Both the position numbers and the translations under genes were made by a program. The notes beneath the pieces are model-generated. The model worked only from the letters and a program-made list of their open reading frames with translations. It had not been told where the DNA came from and made no database searches. A stretch of 46,227 bases of DNA from JACJYE01 sp964432875 (lineage in GTDB: Bacteria; Bacteroidota; Bacteroidia; Chitinophagales; Saprospiraceae): the NCBI GenBank assembly GCA_964432875.1, contig CAYSPJ010000029.1, forward strand, positions 1 through 46,227, read 5' to 3'. Shown here piece after piece: positions 33,559 to 41,568 of this stretch; within the stretch, counting starts at the first letter, position 1, and every line of letters begins with the position of its first letter.

Positions 33559-34887
33559 ATGAATCACAATAGCTTATTGAGTGCCATCAAGGCTGCTGCG
33601 CCATTCCCGGCCTTAGGCAGCCGCTATACAGCAAAAGATTACTTCCCCCTAAACTTGGCGGTGGGCCATGCGGGGCTAAAGGGCTACGACACGGCCGACT
33701 TCGCCGGGCTGGAGGCTTATGTCGAGGCAGAGCGGCAGCGGCAGGGTGGCCAGGTGGGCTATGGAGGCTATGGCGAAAACCGGCTGCTGTACTGGAACAG
33801 CCCGCACTTCGGTGCCGAAGGCGAGCGGCGCACCATCCACTTAGGCATCGATCTATGGGCGCCGGCCGGCACGCCAGTTTTTGCATCCTTGGAAGGCCGA
33901 GTGCACAGCTTTGCTTACAACGACCAGGTGTTGGACTATGGTGCCACCATTATATTAGAGCATCAGCTGGGCAGCCAGCGCTTTTACACCCTCTATGGGC
34001 ACTTGGCCTTATCCTCGCTCTCGGGCTTATCTGCCGGGCAGGCCATTGCCAAAGGGCAGGCTTTTGCCAGCCTGGGGCCGCCGGCCGAGAATGGCGGCTG
34101 GCCGCCCCACCTCCACTTGCAGCTCATCCTCGACATGCAGGGCTACACGGGAGACTTCCCCGGGGTTGCCCGCCGCAGCGAAGCAGCACACTGGCTGGAG
34201 GTTTGCCCTGACCCGATCGGCCTGACCGGTATAAACAAAGGCCTGCCAAACCTCCAGCTCATCATCTTCGACCTCGATGGCACGCTGATCGACTCCCGCT
34301 ATGACCTGGCTGATGCCGTCAATTTCGCTTTAGACAAGCTGGGCCTGGCACCCATCAGCTATGAGCGCTTGCCGCAGATGCTGGGCAGCGGCTTGAACCA
34401 CCTCATCCAAACCGCGATGGGCAAGGATGATCCAGCCCTGCTAAAACGAGCCCGCCAATACTTCGATGGCTTCTACCGCCTGCATAGCACCGACAAGACC
34501 CGTTGTTATGAAGGCGTCGAAGAAACACTGGCAGCGCTACCTGGCATCAAAAAAGCAGTGTATAGCAACAAAATGCAGCATTTTACCGCGGATATCATCC
34601 AAAAGCTAGGCCTGGCACCCTACTTCGAGCTGGTACTCGGCGCCCAGCCTGAGCGCTACGCGCTTAAGCCCGACCCGGCAGGCATCCGCTTCATCCTGGA
34701 GGAGCTAGCCGTGCCCCCTCAGCAAGCCCTCATCCTCGGCGATTCTACCCATGATATCGAAGCCGGGCAGGCCGCCGGGCTGCGCACTGGCGCCGTTACC
34801 TATGGCTACCGCCCGGCCGAAGCCCTGGCGGCTGCCGGGCCGGATTTTATGATTGGTAGGTTTGCGGATTTGCAGTTGCATTTGTAG
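33559..34887 (+). CDS. Fusion of M23 (LytM) peptidase domain and HAD phosphatase
   Basis: 442 residues without signal peptide. Residues ~75-190 form an M23 domain with a complete zinc set: H94-x3-D98 (HLGIDLWAPAGTPV), H148 (YGHL), H184-L-H186 (WPPHLHLQ). Residues ~231-442 form a phosphoglycolate-phosphatase-like HAD: D238 and D240 (FDLDGTL), SNK near 338, a lysine in LKPDP, and GDSTHDIEAG. M23 domains of this cytosol-type wording also occur fused to kinase and aminotransferase domains in other multidomain enzymes. A role in recycling a cell-wall or phospho-metabolite is inference. One continuous frame with no sign of artefactual joining. Confidence 0.88.
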   Translation: MNHNSLLSAIKAAAPFPALGSRYTAKDYFPLNLAVGHAGLKGYDTADFAGLEAYVEAERQRQGGQVGYGGYGENRLLYWNSPHFGAEGERRTIHLGIDLWAPAGTPVFASLEGRVHSFAYNDQVLDYGATIILEHQLGSQRFYTLYGHLALSSLSGLSAGQAIAKGQAFASLGPPAENGGWPPHLHLQLILDMQGYTGDFPGVARRSEAAHWLEVCPDPIGLTGINKGLPNLQLIIFDLDGTLIDSRYDLADAVNFALDKLGLAPISYERLPQMLGSGLNHLIQTAMGKDDPALLKRARQYFDGFYRLHSTDKTRCYEGVEETLAALPGIKKAVYSNKMQHFTADIIQKLGLAPYFELVLGAQPERYALKPDPAGIRFILEELAVPPQQALILGDSTHDIEAGQAAGLRTGAVTYGYRPAEALAAAGPDFMIGRFADLQLHL

Positions 34888-34979
34888 CGGCGGCGGCTAG
34901 GGCTTCTGCTTGTCTGTGCTGCTTAGCAAGGGTTTACTACCAGGCGCTTGCCTGCTTTTGTTACCCTAGTAATTCCCCA

Positions 34980-35027
34980 GCTCCCGCTCTCGCTGCGCTC
35001 GTCCGGGATGTCGCTTCGCTCCACTTG
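34980..35027. repeat. Small dispersed repeat, copy 2
   Basis: 48 nt related to 19579-19625 (shared CGGGATGTC-n-CTTCG-n-TCCA-n-TTG). Ends exactly at the stop codon of the epimerase gene that runs leftward into it. Confidence 0.5.
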
Positions 35028-35447
35028 TCACAAGCCATCCCCTGGCTTGATGGTCTGGCACAGCTCCACCAGCACCCCATTGGCCGTTTTAGGGTGGACA
35101 AAGCAGACCAGCTTGTTGTCGGCCCCGCGCTTGGGCTGCTCATTGAGCAGTTGGTAGCCTTGGGCTCTCATGCGCTCCATCTCGGCATGGATGTCTTCCA
35201 CCTCGAAAGCGATGTGGTGGATGCCCTCGCCGCGCTTCTCGACGTACTTGGCGATGGCGCTCTCTGGCGCGGTGGCTTCCAGTAGCTCGATTTTGGATTC
35301 GCCGGCCTTGAAAAAGGAGGTCTTGACGTGTTCTGATTCGACTTCTTCGATTTTGTAATTGGGCGCGCCCAGCAGTTGTTCGAAGAGCTGATTGCTGGCG
35401 GCGAGGTCTTTCACCGCGATGCCGATGTGTTCCAGGCGGATTATCAT
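35028..35447 (-). CDS. mce: Methylmalonyl-CoA epimerase
   Basis: 139 residues from the ATG at 35447 (MIIRLEHIGIAVKDL). Upstream in-frame ATGs add a basic tail that is not part of the family. Glyoxalase/VOC fold: metal ligands in LEHIGIAV (H), EGIHHIAFEV (H) and a C-terminal glutamate in GVLVELCQ. IELLEATAPESAIAKYVEKRGEGIHH is diagnostic of MCE. It interconverts the R and S forms of methylmalonyl-CoA in propionate or odd-chain metabolism. Full length; stands alone. Confidence 0.95.
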   Translation of the reverse strand: MIIRLEHIGIAVKDLAASNQLFEQLLGAPNYKIEEVESEHVKTSFFKAGESKIELLEATAPESAIAKYVEKRGEGIHHIAFEVEDIHAEMERMRAQGYQLLNEQPKRGADNKLVCFVHPKTANGVLVELCQTIKPGDGL

Positions 35448-35708
35448 ATTTATGGTTTTTGTTTGTTGCATAGCGATTGGCACCCTCATTTTTTGTGGGC
35501 GCATCCTTGCTTCCGGCATCAAACCTGCCGGGCCTTGCAAGCGCTTCCAAGATAAGGCTTTTTGCACTTGCCTTTCAATAAACCGCCAAAAAAATTCCCT
35601 TCTTTGACAATTTATTAAGGCATAGGGCAGCTAGATGAACATGCGACGGCAAGGAGCATTTGCTAGCCGGCGCCCCTATGGAGCAGTTCGCTATGCTCCA
35701 TGGTATTT

Positions 35709-35879
35709 AGTGTCTGTCCATTTAGTCTAGTGTCTGAGCTTTAGAGTTCGAGAGCAAGGCTTGCGAAGGCCCCAAAACTGGAGCTTACTCCACGAAGCGT
35801 GGGGTAAGGGGCCCTACGCTGAAGTCGAGGATTTTGGGGCCGAGCGTAACGCAACTATCGGACTTTAAATACAGACACT
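35709..35879. mobile_element. MITE-like foldback element with 9-bp terminal inverted repeats
   Basis: 171 bp bounded by AGTGTCTGT (35709-35717) and ACAGACACT (35871-35879), flanked by a direct ATTT on each side (35705-35708, 35880-35883), as expected of a 4-bp target duplication. The right ATTT overlaps the phosphatase stop codon. A second copy of the tip (AGTGTCTG) lies inside at 35729. The arms are complementary over about 50 bp, with GGCCCCAAAA/TTTTGGGGCC (35768-35777/35832-35841) and a terminal hairpin CTTACTCCACG/CGTGGGGTAAG at 35784-35808. No transposase is encoded. The flank 35568-35708 holds no gene. Confidence 0.6.
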
Positions 35880-35881
35880 AT

Positions 35882-37291
35882 TTAGCCTGTTTTCACCTTC
35901 GCCGCATGCAGCATCAGCCAGTGCAAGTCCGTGTTTTTGACGAATGCCGGCAGGAGTTCGCTGCCCGGCCCGTACATTGCCAGCTCCACAAAATCGGCGG
36001 AGTGATCGGTGCCGGCCCAACCGACGGAGGTGTGCGCAGATTGAATCTGAGCCAGTTCTCTGAAAGGAAGCTTGCGTGGATCATAAGGAGGCAGCCCGGA
36101 GCGTTGATCGTAAAATTTCAGCAAAGCATCTGCCTCATCCCTGCTGATGAGGATGCCTTGCGCCGCTCTGATGCGCTCGATGAGCCTCCAGGAATTGAAG
36201 CTGCGGTCCACGCCTTGTAGTATCCAGTGGTTGGTATGTTTGAAAGAGGATATCCTGGCAAAGTTCTCGTCCGCTTTATCACCTTTGAACAAACCGGGGT
36301 TGGCATTGCCGTGGTCGGTAGTGATGATGACCAGGGTATGTTTGTCTTTTTGGGCAAAATCCATCGCCACTTTGACCGCATCGTCAAAAGCGATCTGGTC
36401 GTAGAGCAGCGCGCCGATGTCGTTGGCATGAGCTGCCCAGTCCACCTTGCCGCCCTCCACCTGGAGTACAAACCCTTGCCGGTTTTCCTGCATGATCGCA
36501 ATGGCCTTGGCGGTCATCTCTGCCAAGGAAGGGATGCGGTCGTTCAACAGGGGGTCGTTGGCACAGTCGAGCGTATAAGGCAAGCCGTCCTCATAAAAAG
36601 TGCCCAGGATGGGCTGGCCAGGCTGCAAGGCCAACATCTCCCGCCGAGTGCGGGCTAGCTGATAGCCCTGCTGGCGAAACTCCTTGAATACATCGCGCTT
36701 GTCTTTGCGTTGGCTGAAGCTGAATATCTCCGCCCCCCCGCCCATCATGACATCAAAGCGCAGGCCCAGATATTGCAGGGCGATTTCCTCCATATTGCTC
36801 CGGTGTTCATTGTTGACGCAGAAACCCGCCGGGGTAGCATGAGTAATTGGCACGGTAGTGACGCAGCCCACCGCTTTGCCTGCGTCCTTGAATTTTTGTA
36901 GGATGGGGCGGTTCCTCCTGCCATCGGGGCCGATGTTCAGCGCGTTGTTATTCACCCGCGCGCCGCCGCCCCAGGCCGAACTAGCCGCCGCCGAATCGGT
37001 GACCAGCGAATCGGCCGAAGCCGTGTCCATGAGCGCACGCACGACGCGCTGGCTGCGATAGAGCTGTAGCCAGTGGCTGGGCCGGCCTTCCTTGCGCTGC
37101 AACAGGAGGTCAGCCATCGTCAGCGTCCCGATGCTCATGCCATCACTGACCAGGAAAATGATGTTGCGGGCCTGCCTGCTGCGCCTAGCCACTTGCTCAT
37201 GGCTGCGGCTATAAGTAGCCATTGGATAGGAAAGGGAAGCGCCCGCCGTCGCCAACGCGGCTTTCTGTAGGAATGCTCGTCTTTTCATCAT
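35882..37291 (-). CDS. Alkaline phosphatase (PhoA type), Tat-exported
   Basis: 469 residues. The N-terminus MMKRRAFLQKAALATAGASL carries a twin-arginine motif (RRxFLQK). Active site: D50 (FLVSDGMSIG) binds metal, and D99-S100-A (TDSAAASSAW) holds the nucleophilic serine. Downstream metal ligands are EGGKVDWAAHAND and TTDHGN. An insert of usual size lies between. Hydrolyses phosphomonoesters in the periplasm. Start is one of two adjacent ATGs (37291, 37288). The upstream region is cut by a gap that appears artificial. The stop codon touches the MITE-like element. Confidence 0.93.
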   Translation of the reverse strand: MMKRRAFLQKAALATAGASLSYPMATYSRSHEQVARRSRQARNIIFLVSDGMSIGTLTMADLLLQRKEGRPSHWLQLYRSQRVVRALMDTASADSLVTDSAAASSAWGGGARVNNNALNIGPDGRRNRPILQKFKDAGKAVGCVTTVPITHATPAGFCVNNEHRSNMEEIALQYLGLRFDVMMGGGAEIFSFSQRKDKRDVFKEFRQQGYQLARTRREMLALQPGQPILGTFYEDGLPYTLDCANDPLLNDRIPSLAEMTAKAIAIMQENRQGFVLQVEGGKVDWAAHANDIGALLYDQIAFDDAVKVAMDFAQKDKHTLVIITTDHGNANPGLFKGDKADENFARISSFKHTNHWILQGVDRSFNSWRLIERIRAAQGILISRDEADALLKFYDQRSGLPPYDPRKLPFRELAQIQSAHTSVGWAGTDHSADFVELAMYGPGSELLPAFVKNTDLHWLMLHAAKVKTG

Positions 37292-37306
37292 TACTGGTTT
37301 TTAGTT

Positions 37307-37406
37307 NNNNNNNNNNNNNNNNNNNNNNNNNNNNNNNNNNNNNNNNNNNNNNNNNNNNNNNNNNNNNNNNNNNNNNNNNNNNNNNNNNNNNNNNNNNNNN
37401 NNNNNN
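37307..37406. other. Assembly gap (100 N), apparently artificial
   Basis: The 55 nt before the gap (37252-37306) are identical to the 55 nt after it (37407-37461). The two contigs most likely overlap, with nothing missing. The right copy repeats the first codons of the phosphatase gene. Confidence 0.95.
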
Positions 37407-37461
37407 CCAACGCGGCTTTCTGTAGGAATGCTCGTCTTTTCATCATTACTGGTTTTTAGTT
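37407..37461. repeat. 55-nt duplicate of the phosphatase gene start
   Basis: Exact copy of 37252-37306. Its size equals the duplicated segment at the other repeat-edge gap (33089-33143), pointing to a k-mer overlap of 55 in assembly rather than a genomic repeat. Confidence 0.85.
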
Positions 37462-37550
37462 AATCATGCCGCTAATATCCGAAAAAAACCTTACAATGAA
37501 CCCCTTGCGAAAGCCCCTATACTACTGAAAATCCCCATGCCCTCCCCCCC

Positions 37551-37602
37551 CCTTTAACCTTTATCCTTTACCCTTTACCCTTCAACCTTCACCCTTCAAC
37601 CT
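37551..37602. repeat. Imperfect 6-7-nt tandem repeat across the glycosyltransferase stop codon
   Basis: Degenerate units of CCTTTAA/CCTTTAC/CCTTCAA about seven times in a row. The right part is coding and includes the stop at 37582-37584. Slippage would change the last residues of the protein. Confidence 0.75.
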
Positions 37603-38346
37603 CCCCATCTCCACCAGCTTGGCCTCGCGCAGGAAGACATAATGCGCCGCCGTGATGGCCACCGCGAAGCCGTAGAAGCCCCCCAGGAAACCACGGCGTA
37701 CGAAGTACTCGATCAGGAAGCGGAAGAAGGGTTTAAAGATGATGCGCAACCAACTACCCTTCCGGCCTTGACGAAAATAATACCGCGCCGTGGCCGTGCT
37801 CAAGCGGTTGACCTGCTCAGTGCGCCCGTCAAGGTCGGCATTGACGTGATGAAACAGGTCGCCGCGCAAATGGGACTGGGTGGCGCCGTCAATCGGAACG
37901 ACCGTGTCGTGGCCGCCGATACCAGTAAAGACCACCTTGCGGCGGTCGAAAAGCCGTAGCTTGCGGTCGGGGTAGTAGGACGTATAGCGCAACCAGGTAT
38001 CGCCGATGCGGTTTAGGCGGTTGAAGGTGTAAGCATCTGCTGGCCAGCTTTGCTTGGCGGCGGCGATGGACTCGCGCAGTTCAGCCGAGAGGTGCTCATC
38101 GGCATCCAGCGCCAGGATGTAATCGAAGGAAGCAGCAAGGGCGGCGTGCTCGCGCTGCTGGTTATAAGACTCAAAGCGGTGCAACAGCACCCGGGCACCC
38201 CGGGCTTCTGCCAGGGCAACGGTATCGTCGGTCGAGTAGGAATCCACCACGACGATTTCATCGGCGATACCCTGCACGCTGTCCAGGCAGCGGCCAATAT
38301 TGGCAGCTTCATTCAAGGTGATGACTACGACGGATAGCTTGATCAT
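37582..38346 (-). CDS. Family 2 glycosyltransferase (LPS-core/WaaE-like)
   Basis: 254 residues. GT-A fold: MIKLSVVVITLNEAANIGRCLDSV, then DEIVVVDSYSTDDT, and a DxD metal site in LALDADEH (about residues 80-82). TWLRYTSYYPDRKLRLFDRR and the C-terminal amphipathic helices (FKPFFRFLIEYFVRRGFLGG) match the WaaE/KdtX-like group that acts on lipopolysaccharide core or similar glycans at the inner membrane. The start overlaps the stop of the O-antigen ligase-like gene by 4 nt (38343-38346), so it is the third gene of a cysQ-ligase-GT operon. Confidence 0.92.
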   Translation of the reverse strand: MIKLSVVVITLNEAANIGRCLDSVQGIADEIVVVDSYSTDDTVALAEARGARVLLHRFESYNQQREHAALAASFDYILALDADEHLSAELRESIAAAKQSWPADAYTFNRLNRIGDTWLRYTSYYPDRKLRLFDRRKVVFTGIGGHDTVVPIDGATQSHLRGDLFHHVNADLDGRTEQVNRLSTATARYYFRQGRKGSWLRIIFKPFFRFLIEYFVRRGFLGGFYGFAVAITAAHYVFLREAKLVEMGRLKGEG

Positions 38347-39590
38347 TGTTCTGGATTTTCAGTTGAGCCATCCTGGAAACGGATGCTGAGCAAAGCAAAA
38401 GTCAAGTAAAAAGCAAGGCCGATCTGAGTCTCGAGGGTGTGTTCCACCATAAAAGAAGAAAGGGCGATGAGATGGAAGGATACAATCAACCCATTGCGGT
38501 AGCCCGCTCGGTAGTATAGCGGGTACAGGCTTGCCCACAGGAAATACAGCAGCCCGAAGAATCCAGTGGCAGCCTGCATGAAGAGGTACTGGTTGTGCGG
38601 CATCAGCTTTTCGCCTGCCAGAGCAGGCAGGTGTTCTTGGTAATAAGCCTCGCATTCATCCAAAATATCCCCTATGCCGACGCCCGTCCAGGGATGCTGG
38701 CGGCTGATTTCCAGCCCAGCCAGCATCGAGCCAAGGCGATGAGAATCGGAGAGGTCCTCCAGGTTTTCCCCTTTCAGGAAAAGGTCGATACTGTAGCGGG
38801 TATAGCCGATTTTGTTCTTCAAGGTCGGGAGATACTGGACGGCAAGCCAGGCCCCCAACACCAACGCGGCCACAGCGGCCAGGGCGAGGATATATTGCCG
38901 GTTTCTAACAACGGTTCGGATGAGGGCAAACCCCAGCACCCCATATAGCGCCAGCAGTCCGCTACGCACCGCCAGCACGTGGAGAAAGATAAAGAGAAAC
39001 CCGGAAAGCCCCAGTAGCAGCCAGCGCTCCCATGGGAAAAACCAGTAAAACCGCTCCGCCCAAAGATACCCGCCAATAGCTACGCAATAAGCCACCATGA
39101 GGCTGAAGCGGATGTGCATGACCGGCGTGTAAAGTACCTGGCCTTGCTTGTACAATTCCGTGACGCGCTCGTAATCTTTCAGGTATAAACCCATGGAGTA
39201 TAGGCACATCAAAGCCACCAGCAGGAAGAAGCCATAGAGGAGGCTGTAATAGATGCGCCGGTCGAAGCGCGGTACCGACAGGATGACCAGAGGCAGCAGC
39301 AGCAGAGGCAGGGTCAGGCGCAAGCGCCGGAAGAGGAAATCCACGTTTTCCGAATACAGCCCGCTGAAGAGGTAAAACAAGAAGATACCCGATAGCGCCA
39401 GCAGGGCTTTGTGGCGCAGAAAGCGCCGGAAGATGCCGGCCCCACCCCAATTGAAAACCGTATTGACTGCCAACCCGATCATACCCATGCTGATCAGCAC
39501 CTTAGAGCATAGCATACCTACAAGTATGGCTGCTATTGCCAGCAGCCCAAACCATTGATGGTGTTCAGGTTGAGGGAATGGATGCTTCAT
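38343..39590 (-). CDS. O-antigen ligase/polymerase family membrane protein (Wzy_C)
   Basis: 415 residues with about ten to twelve hydrophobic helices. The C-terminal part holds the Wzy_C signature region: SHRLGSMLAGLEISRQHPWTGVGIGDI followed by LMPHNQYLFMQAATGFFGLLYFL, with the conserved His-Asn (PHNQ). It polymerises or ligates polysaccharide at the periplasmic face. Overlaps the following glycosyltransferase by ATGA. WaaL and Wzy cannot be told apart by eye, and proximity to a GT2 fits either. Confidence 0.88.
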   Translation of the reverse strand: MKHPFPQPEHHQWFGLLAIAAILVGMLCSKVLISMGMIGLAVNTVFNWGGAGIFRRFLRHKALLALSGIFLFYLFSGLYSENVDFLFRRLRLTLPLLLLPLVILSVPRFDRRIYYSLLYGFFLLVALMCLYSMGLYLKDYERVTELYKQGQVLYTPVMHIRFSLMVAYCVAIGGYLWAERFYWFFPWERWLLLGLSGFLFIFLHVLAVRSGLLALYGVLGFALIRTVVRNRQYILALAAVAALVLGAWLAVQYLPTLKNKIGYTRYSIDLFLKGENLEDLSDSHRLGSMLAGLEISRQHPWTGVGIGDILDECEAYYQEHLPALAGEKLMPHNQYLFMQAATGFFGLLYFLWASLYPLYYRAGYRNGLIVSFHLIALSSFMVEHTLETQIGLAFYLTFALLSIRFQDGSTENPEQ

Positions 39591-39603
39591 CGCCGGTCAA
39601 TCT

Positions 39604-40383
39604 TTAGTCGTTCACCTTACCATAAGCTACGAAATAAGGGTTGAGCAAGTTTTCTTTATTGTAGCGGAGCGCCTGCCCGGTTTCCTGGCTGATCACCTTG
39701 CCGCCGGCCTCCTCCAGTACTGCTTGGGCGGCGGCCGTATCCCACTCCATGGTGGGCGCCAGGCGGGGATAGACGTGGGCTTCGCCCTTGGCCAGGAGGA
39801 GGAATTTCAGCGAGCTGCCCTGTGAAACGAGATTCGGGCTGGCAAAGCGATCCACAAAAGCCTGGGTGTCTTCATTGAGGTGGGAGCGCGAGCAGACCAG
39901 GTTTAAGCCCGCATCGGACAGGCGGAAATCGGCAGCGGCCAGCCGGCGGATCTCCCCGGCGGTTTCCACGAATGCCCCTTGCCCCCGGGCCGCCCAGTAA
40001 GCATCGCCGAAGCAGGGTACGTAAACGACGCCTAAGACCGGCTCGCCCCCCTCGATCAAGGCGATATTGACCGTGAACTCCCCATTGCGCTTGATGAATT
40101 CCTTGGTGCCATCCAGCGGATCTACCAGCCAATGGCGCTCAAAAACGCGGCGCTCCTCAAAGGGGATGGCCTTGTTCTCTTCAGAGATGATGGGATACTG
40201 TACCGGCAGCCCTCTCAAGCCGGCGCAGATGATTTCGTTGGCAGCCTGGTCTGCCAACGTCAGTGGTGATTCATCCGCTTTGAGCTCTAGCCCGAAGTCC
40301 TCCTTAGCATAAACCGCCATGATGGCGGCACCCGCCTGCCGGGCAATTTGTACGACGGCTTTTGCCAGTTCTATCCTATTCAT
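39604..40383 (-). CDS. cysQ: 3'(2'),5'-bisphosphate nucleotidase
   Basis: 259 residues, inositol-monophosphatase superfamily. Metal site: D46 region (TLADQAAN), E68/E69 (IISEEN), D88-PLDGTKEF (D88, D91), and a late aspartate in EWDTAAAQAVLEEAGG. The KEFIKRNGEFTVNIALIE wording is CysQ-specific. It hydrolyses PAP to AMP, relieving PAP inhibition of sulfotransferases and RNases, and can affect sulfated polysaccharide formation. First gene of an operon with the ligase and glycosyltransferase (13 nt to the next). Divergent from galE. Confidence 0.95.
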   Translation of the reverse strand: MNRIELAKAVVQIARQAGAAIMAVYAKEDFGLELKADESPLTLADQAANEIICAGLRGLPVQYPIISEENKAIPFEERRVFERHWLVDPLDGTKEFIKRNGEFTVNIALIEGGEPVLGVVYVPCFGDAYWAARGQGAFVETAGEIRRLAAADFRLSDAGLNLVCSRSHLNEDTQAFVDRFASPNLVSQGSSLKFLLLAKGEAHVYPRLAPTMEWDTAAAQAVLEEAGGKVISQETGQALRYNKENLLNPYFVAYGKVND

Positions 40384-40398
40384 TGTTTAAAATTCGCT

Positions 40399-40428
40399 TA
40401 CCTTTGATAAAATTCTCAGACAAAGGTA
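40399..40428. promoter_or_regulatory. Mirror-image -7 boxes between cysQ and galE
   Basis: TACCTTTG on the plus strand (40399-40406) and its exact inverse CAAAGGTA (40421-40428, TACCTTTG on the minus strand), 14 nt apart. Each matches the Bacteroidota -7 box. Transcripts would start almost back to back near 40413, one toward galE and one toward cysQ. No TTG at 20 nt is found for either. Alternatively the inverted repeat is an operator. Confidence 0.5.
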
Positions 40429-40435
40429 TCAATTT

Positions 40436-41455
40436 ATGAATAAAGTACTCGTCACTGGCGGCTGTGGCTACATCGGCAGCCATACTATCGTCGATTTGAT
40501 CGACAACGGCTTCGAGCTCGTATCCGTAGACAACCTCAGCAATTCCAGCGAAGACGTGCTCGACGGCATCGCCGCCATCACCGGCACGCGCGTCCAAAAT
40601 TACGCGCTCGACTTGTGCGAGCCAGCAGCGGTACAGCAGATTTTCACTGAACACCCCGATATCACGGGCATCATCCACTTTGCGGCCCTCAAGCTGGTGG
40701 GCGAATCCGTGGAGCAGCCCCTGCGCTATTTCCACAACAACCTCAACAGCCTGATCAACATCCTGGGCGCAATGGAAAAATATGGTGCCAAGCACTTGAT
40801 CTTTTCCTCTTCCTGCTCGGTCTATGGCAACGCTAAAGCATTGCCAGTGACTGAAGACACCCCCTTGCAGGAGGCCGAATCTCCTTATGCCCGCACTAAA
40901 CAAATGGGCGAACAGATCATCCAGGATTTCTCCCGCATCCACCCCGAGTGCCACAGCGTATTGTTGCGCTATTTCAACCCCGCTGGCGCCCACGAGAGCG
41001 CTAAAATCGGCGAAGCCCCTACCAACCCGGCGAGCAACCTCGTGCCAGTCATCACCGAGACGGCCATCGGCAAAAGGCCTGCTATGACGGTTTTTGGCGA
41101 TGACTACGACACCCGCGATGGTAGTTGCATCCGCGACTTCATCCACGTGATGGACCTCGCCAACGCCCATACCAAAGCCTTACAGTACCTCCAGGCCGGC
41201 AAAAACATTTCCAACCTGGAAACCTTCAACCTCGGCATTGGCCAGGGTGCTACAGTGCTGGAAGCGATCAATGCTTTCATGAAAGTGGCCGATCTACCTC
41301 TGAACTACACCATCGGCAAACGCCGCCCAGGCGATGTAGTAGCCATCTACGCCAACAACGATAAAGCAGCCCGCTTGCTTGGCTGGCAGCCCATGCGGGA
41401 TATCAACGACATCATGCGCACCGCCTGGGCATGGGAGCTGGAGCGCAGCCGGTGA
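40436..41455 (+). CDS. galE: UDP-glucose 4-epimerase
   Basis: 339 residues, full length. NAD-binding GGCGYIGSH at 8-16, catalytic S126 (SSSCSVYG), Y151-x3-K155 (YARTK). LRYFNPAGAHESAKIGE and RDGSCIRDFIHVMDLA are GalE-specific. Interconverts UDP-glucose and UDP-galactose, giving galactose units for the surface polysaccharides made by the neighbouring genes. Followed by a strong terminator. Confidence 0.97.
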   Translation: MNKVLVTGGCGYIGSHTIVDLIDNGFELVSVDNLSNSSEDVLDGIAAITGTRVQNYALDLCEPAAVQQIFTEHPDITGIIHFAALKLVGESVEQPLRYFHNNLNSLINILGAMEKYGAKHLIFSSSCSVYGNAKALPVTEDTPLQEAESPYARTKQMGEQIIQDFSRIHPECHSVLLRYFNPAGAHESAKIGEAPTNPASNLVPVITETAIGKRPAMTVFGDDYDTRDGSCIRDFIHVMDLANAHTKALQYLQAGKNISNLETFNLGIGQGATVLEAINAFMKVADLPLNYTIGKRRPGDVVAIYANNDKAARLLGWQPMRDINDIMRTAWAWELERSR

Positions 41456-41515
41456 TTGGCGCTATACCTTGCATACCTTACCAGCTGGCAGCCTAATCAG
41501 AACCGGCCCAACCAT

Positions 41516-41548
41516 AAAAAAGCCTGGCAAAAATTGCCAGGCTTTTTT
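41516..41548. terminator. Bidirectional intrinsic terminator after galE
   Basis: Perfect 10-bp stem AGCCTGGCAA/TTGCCAGGCT (41521-41530 with 41534-41543), AAA loop, A-run before and T-run after. It serves galE and the converging gene that ends at 41569. Confidence 0.93.
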
Positions 41549-41568
41549 AGCTTCTGGATGGTTGATCC

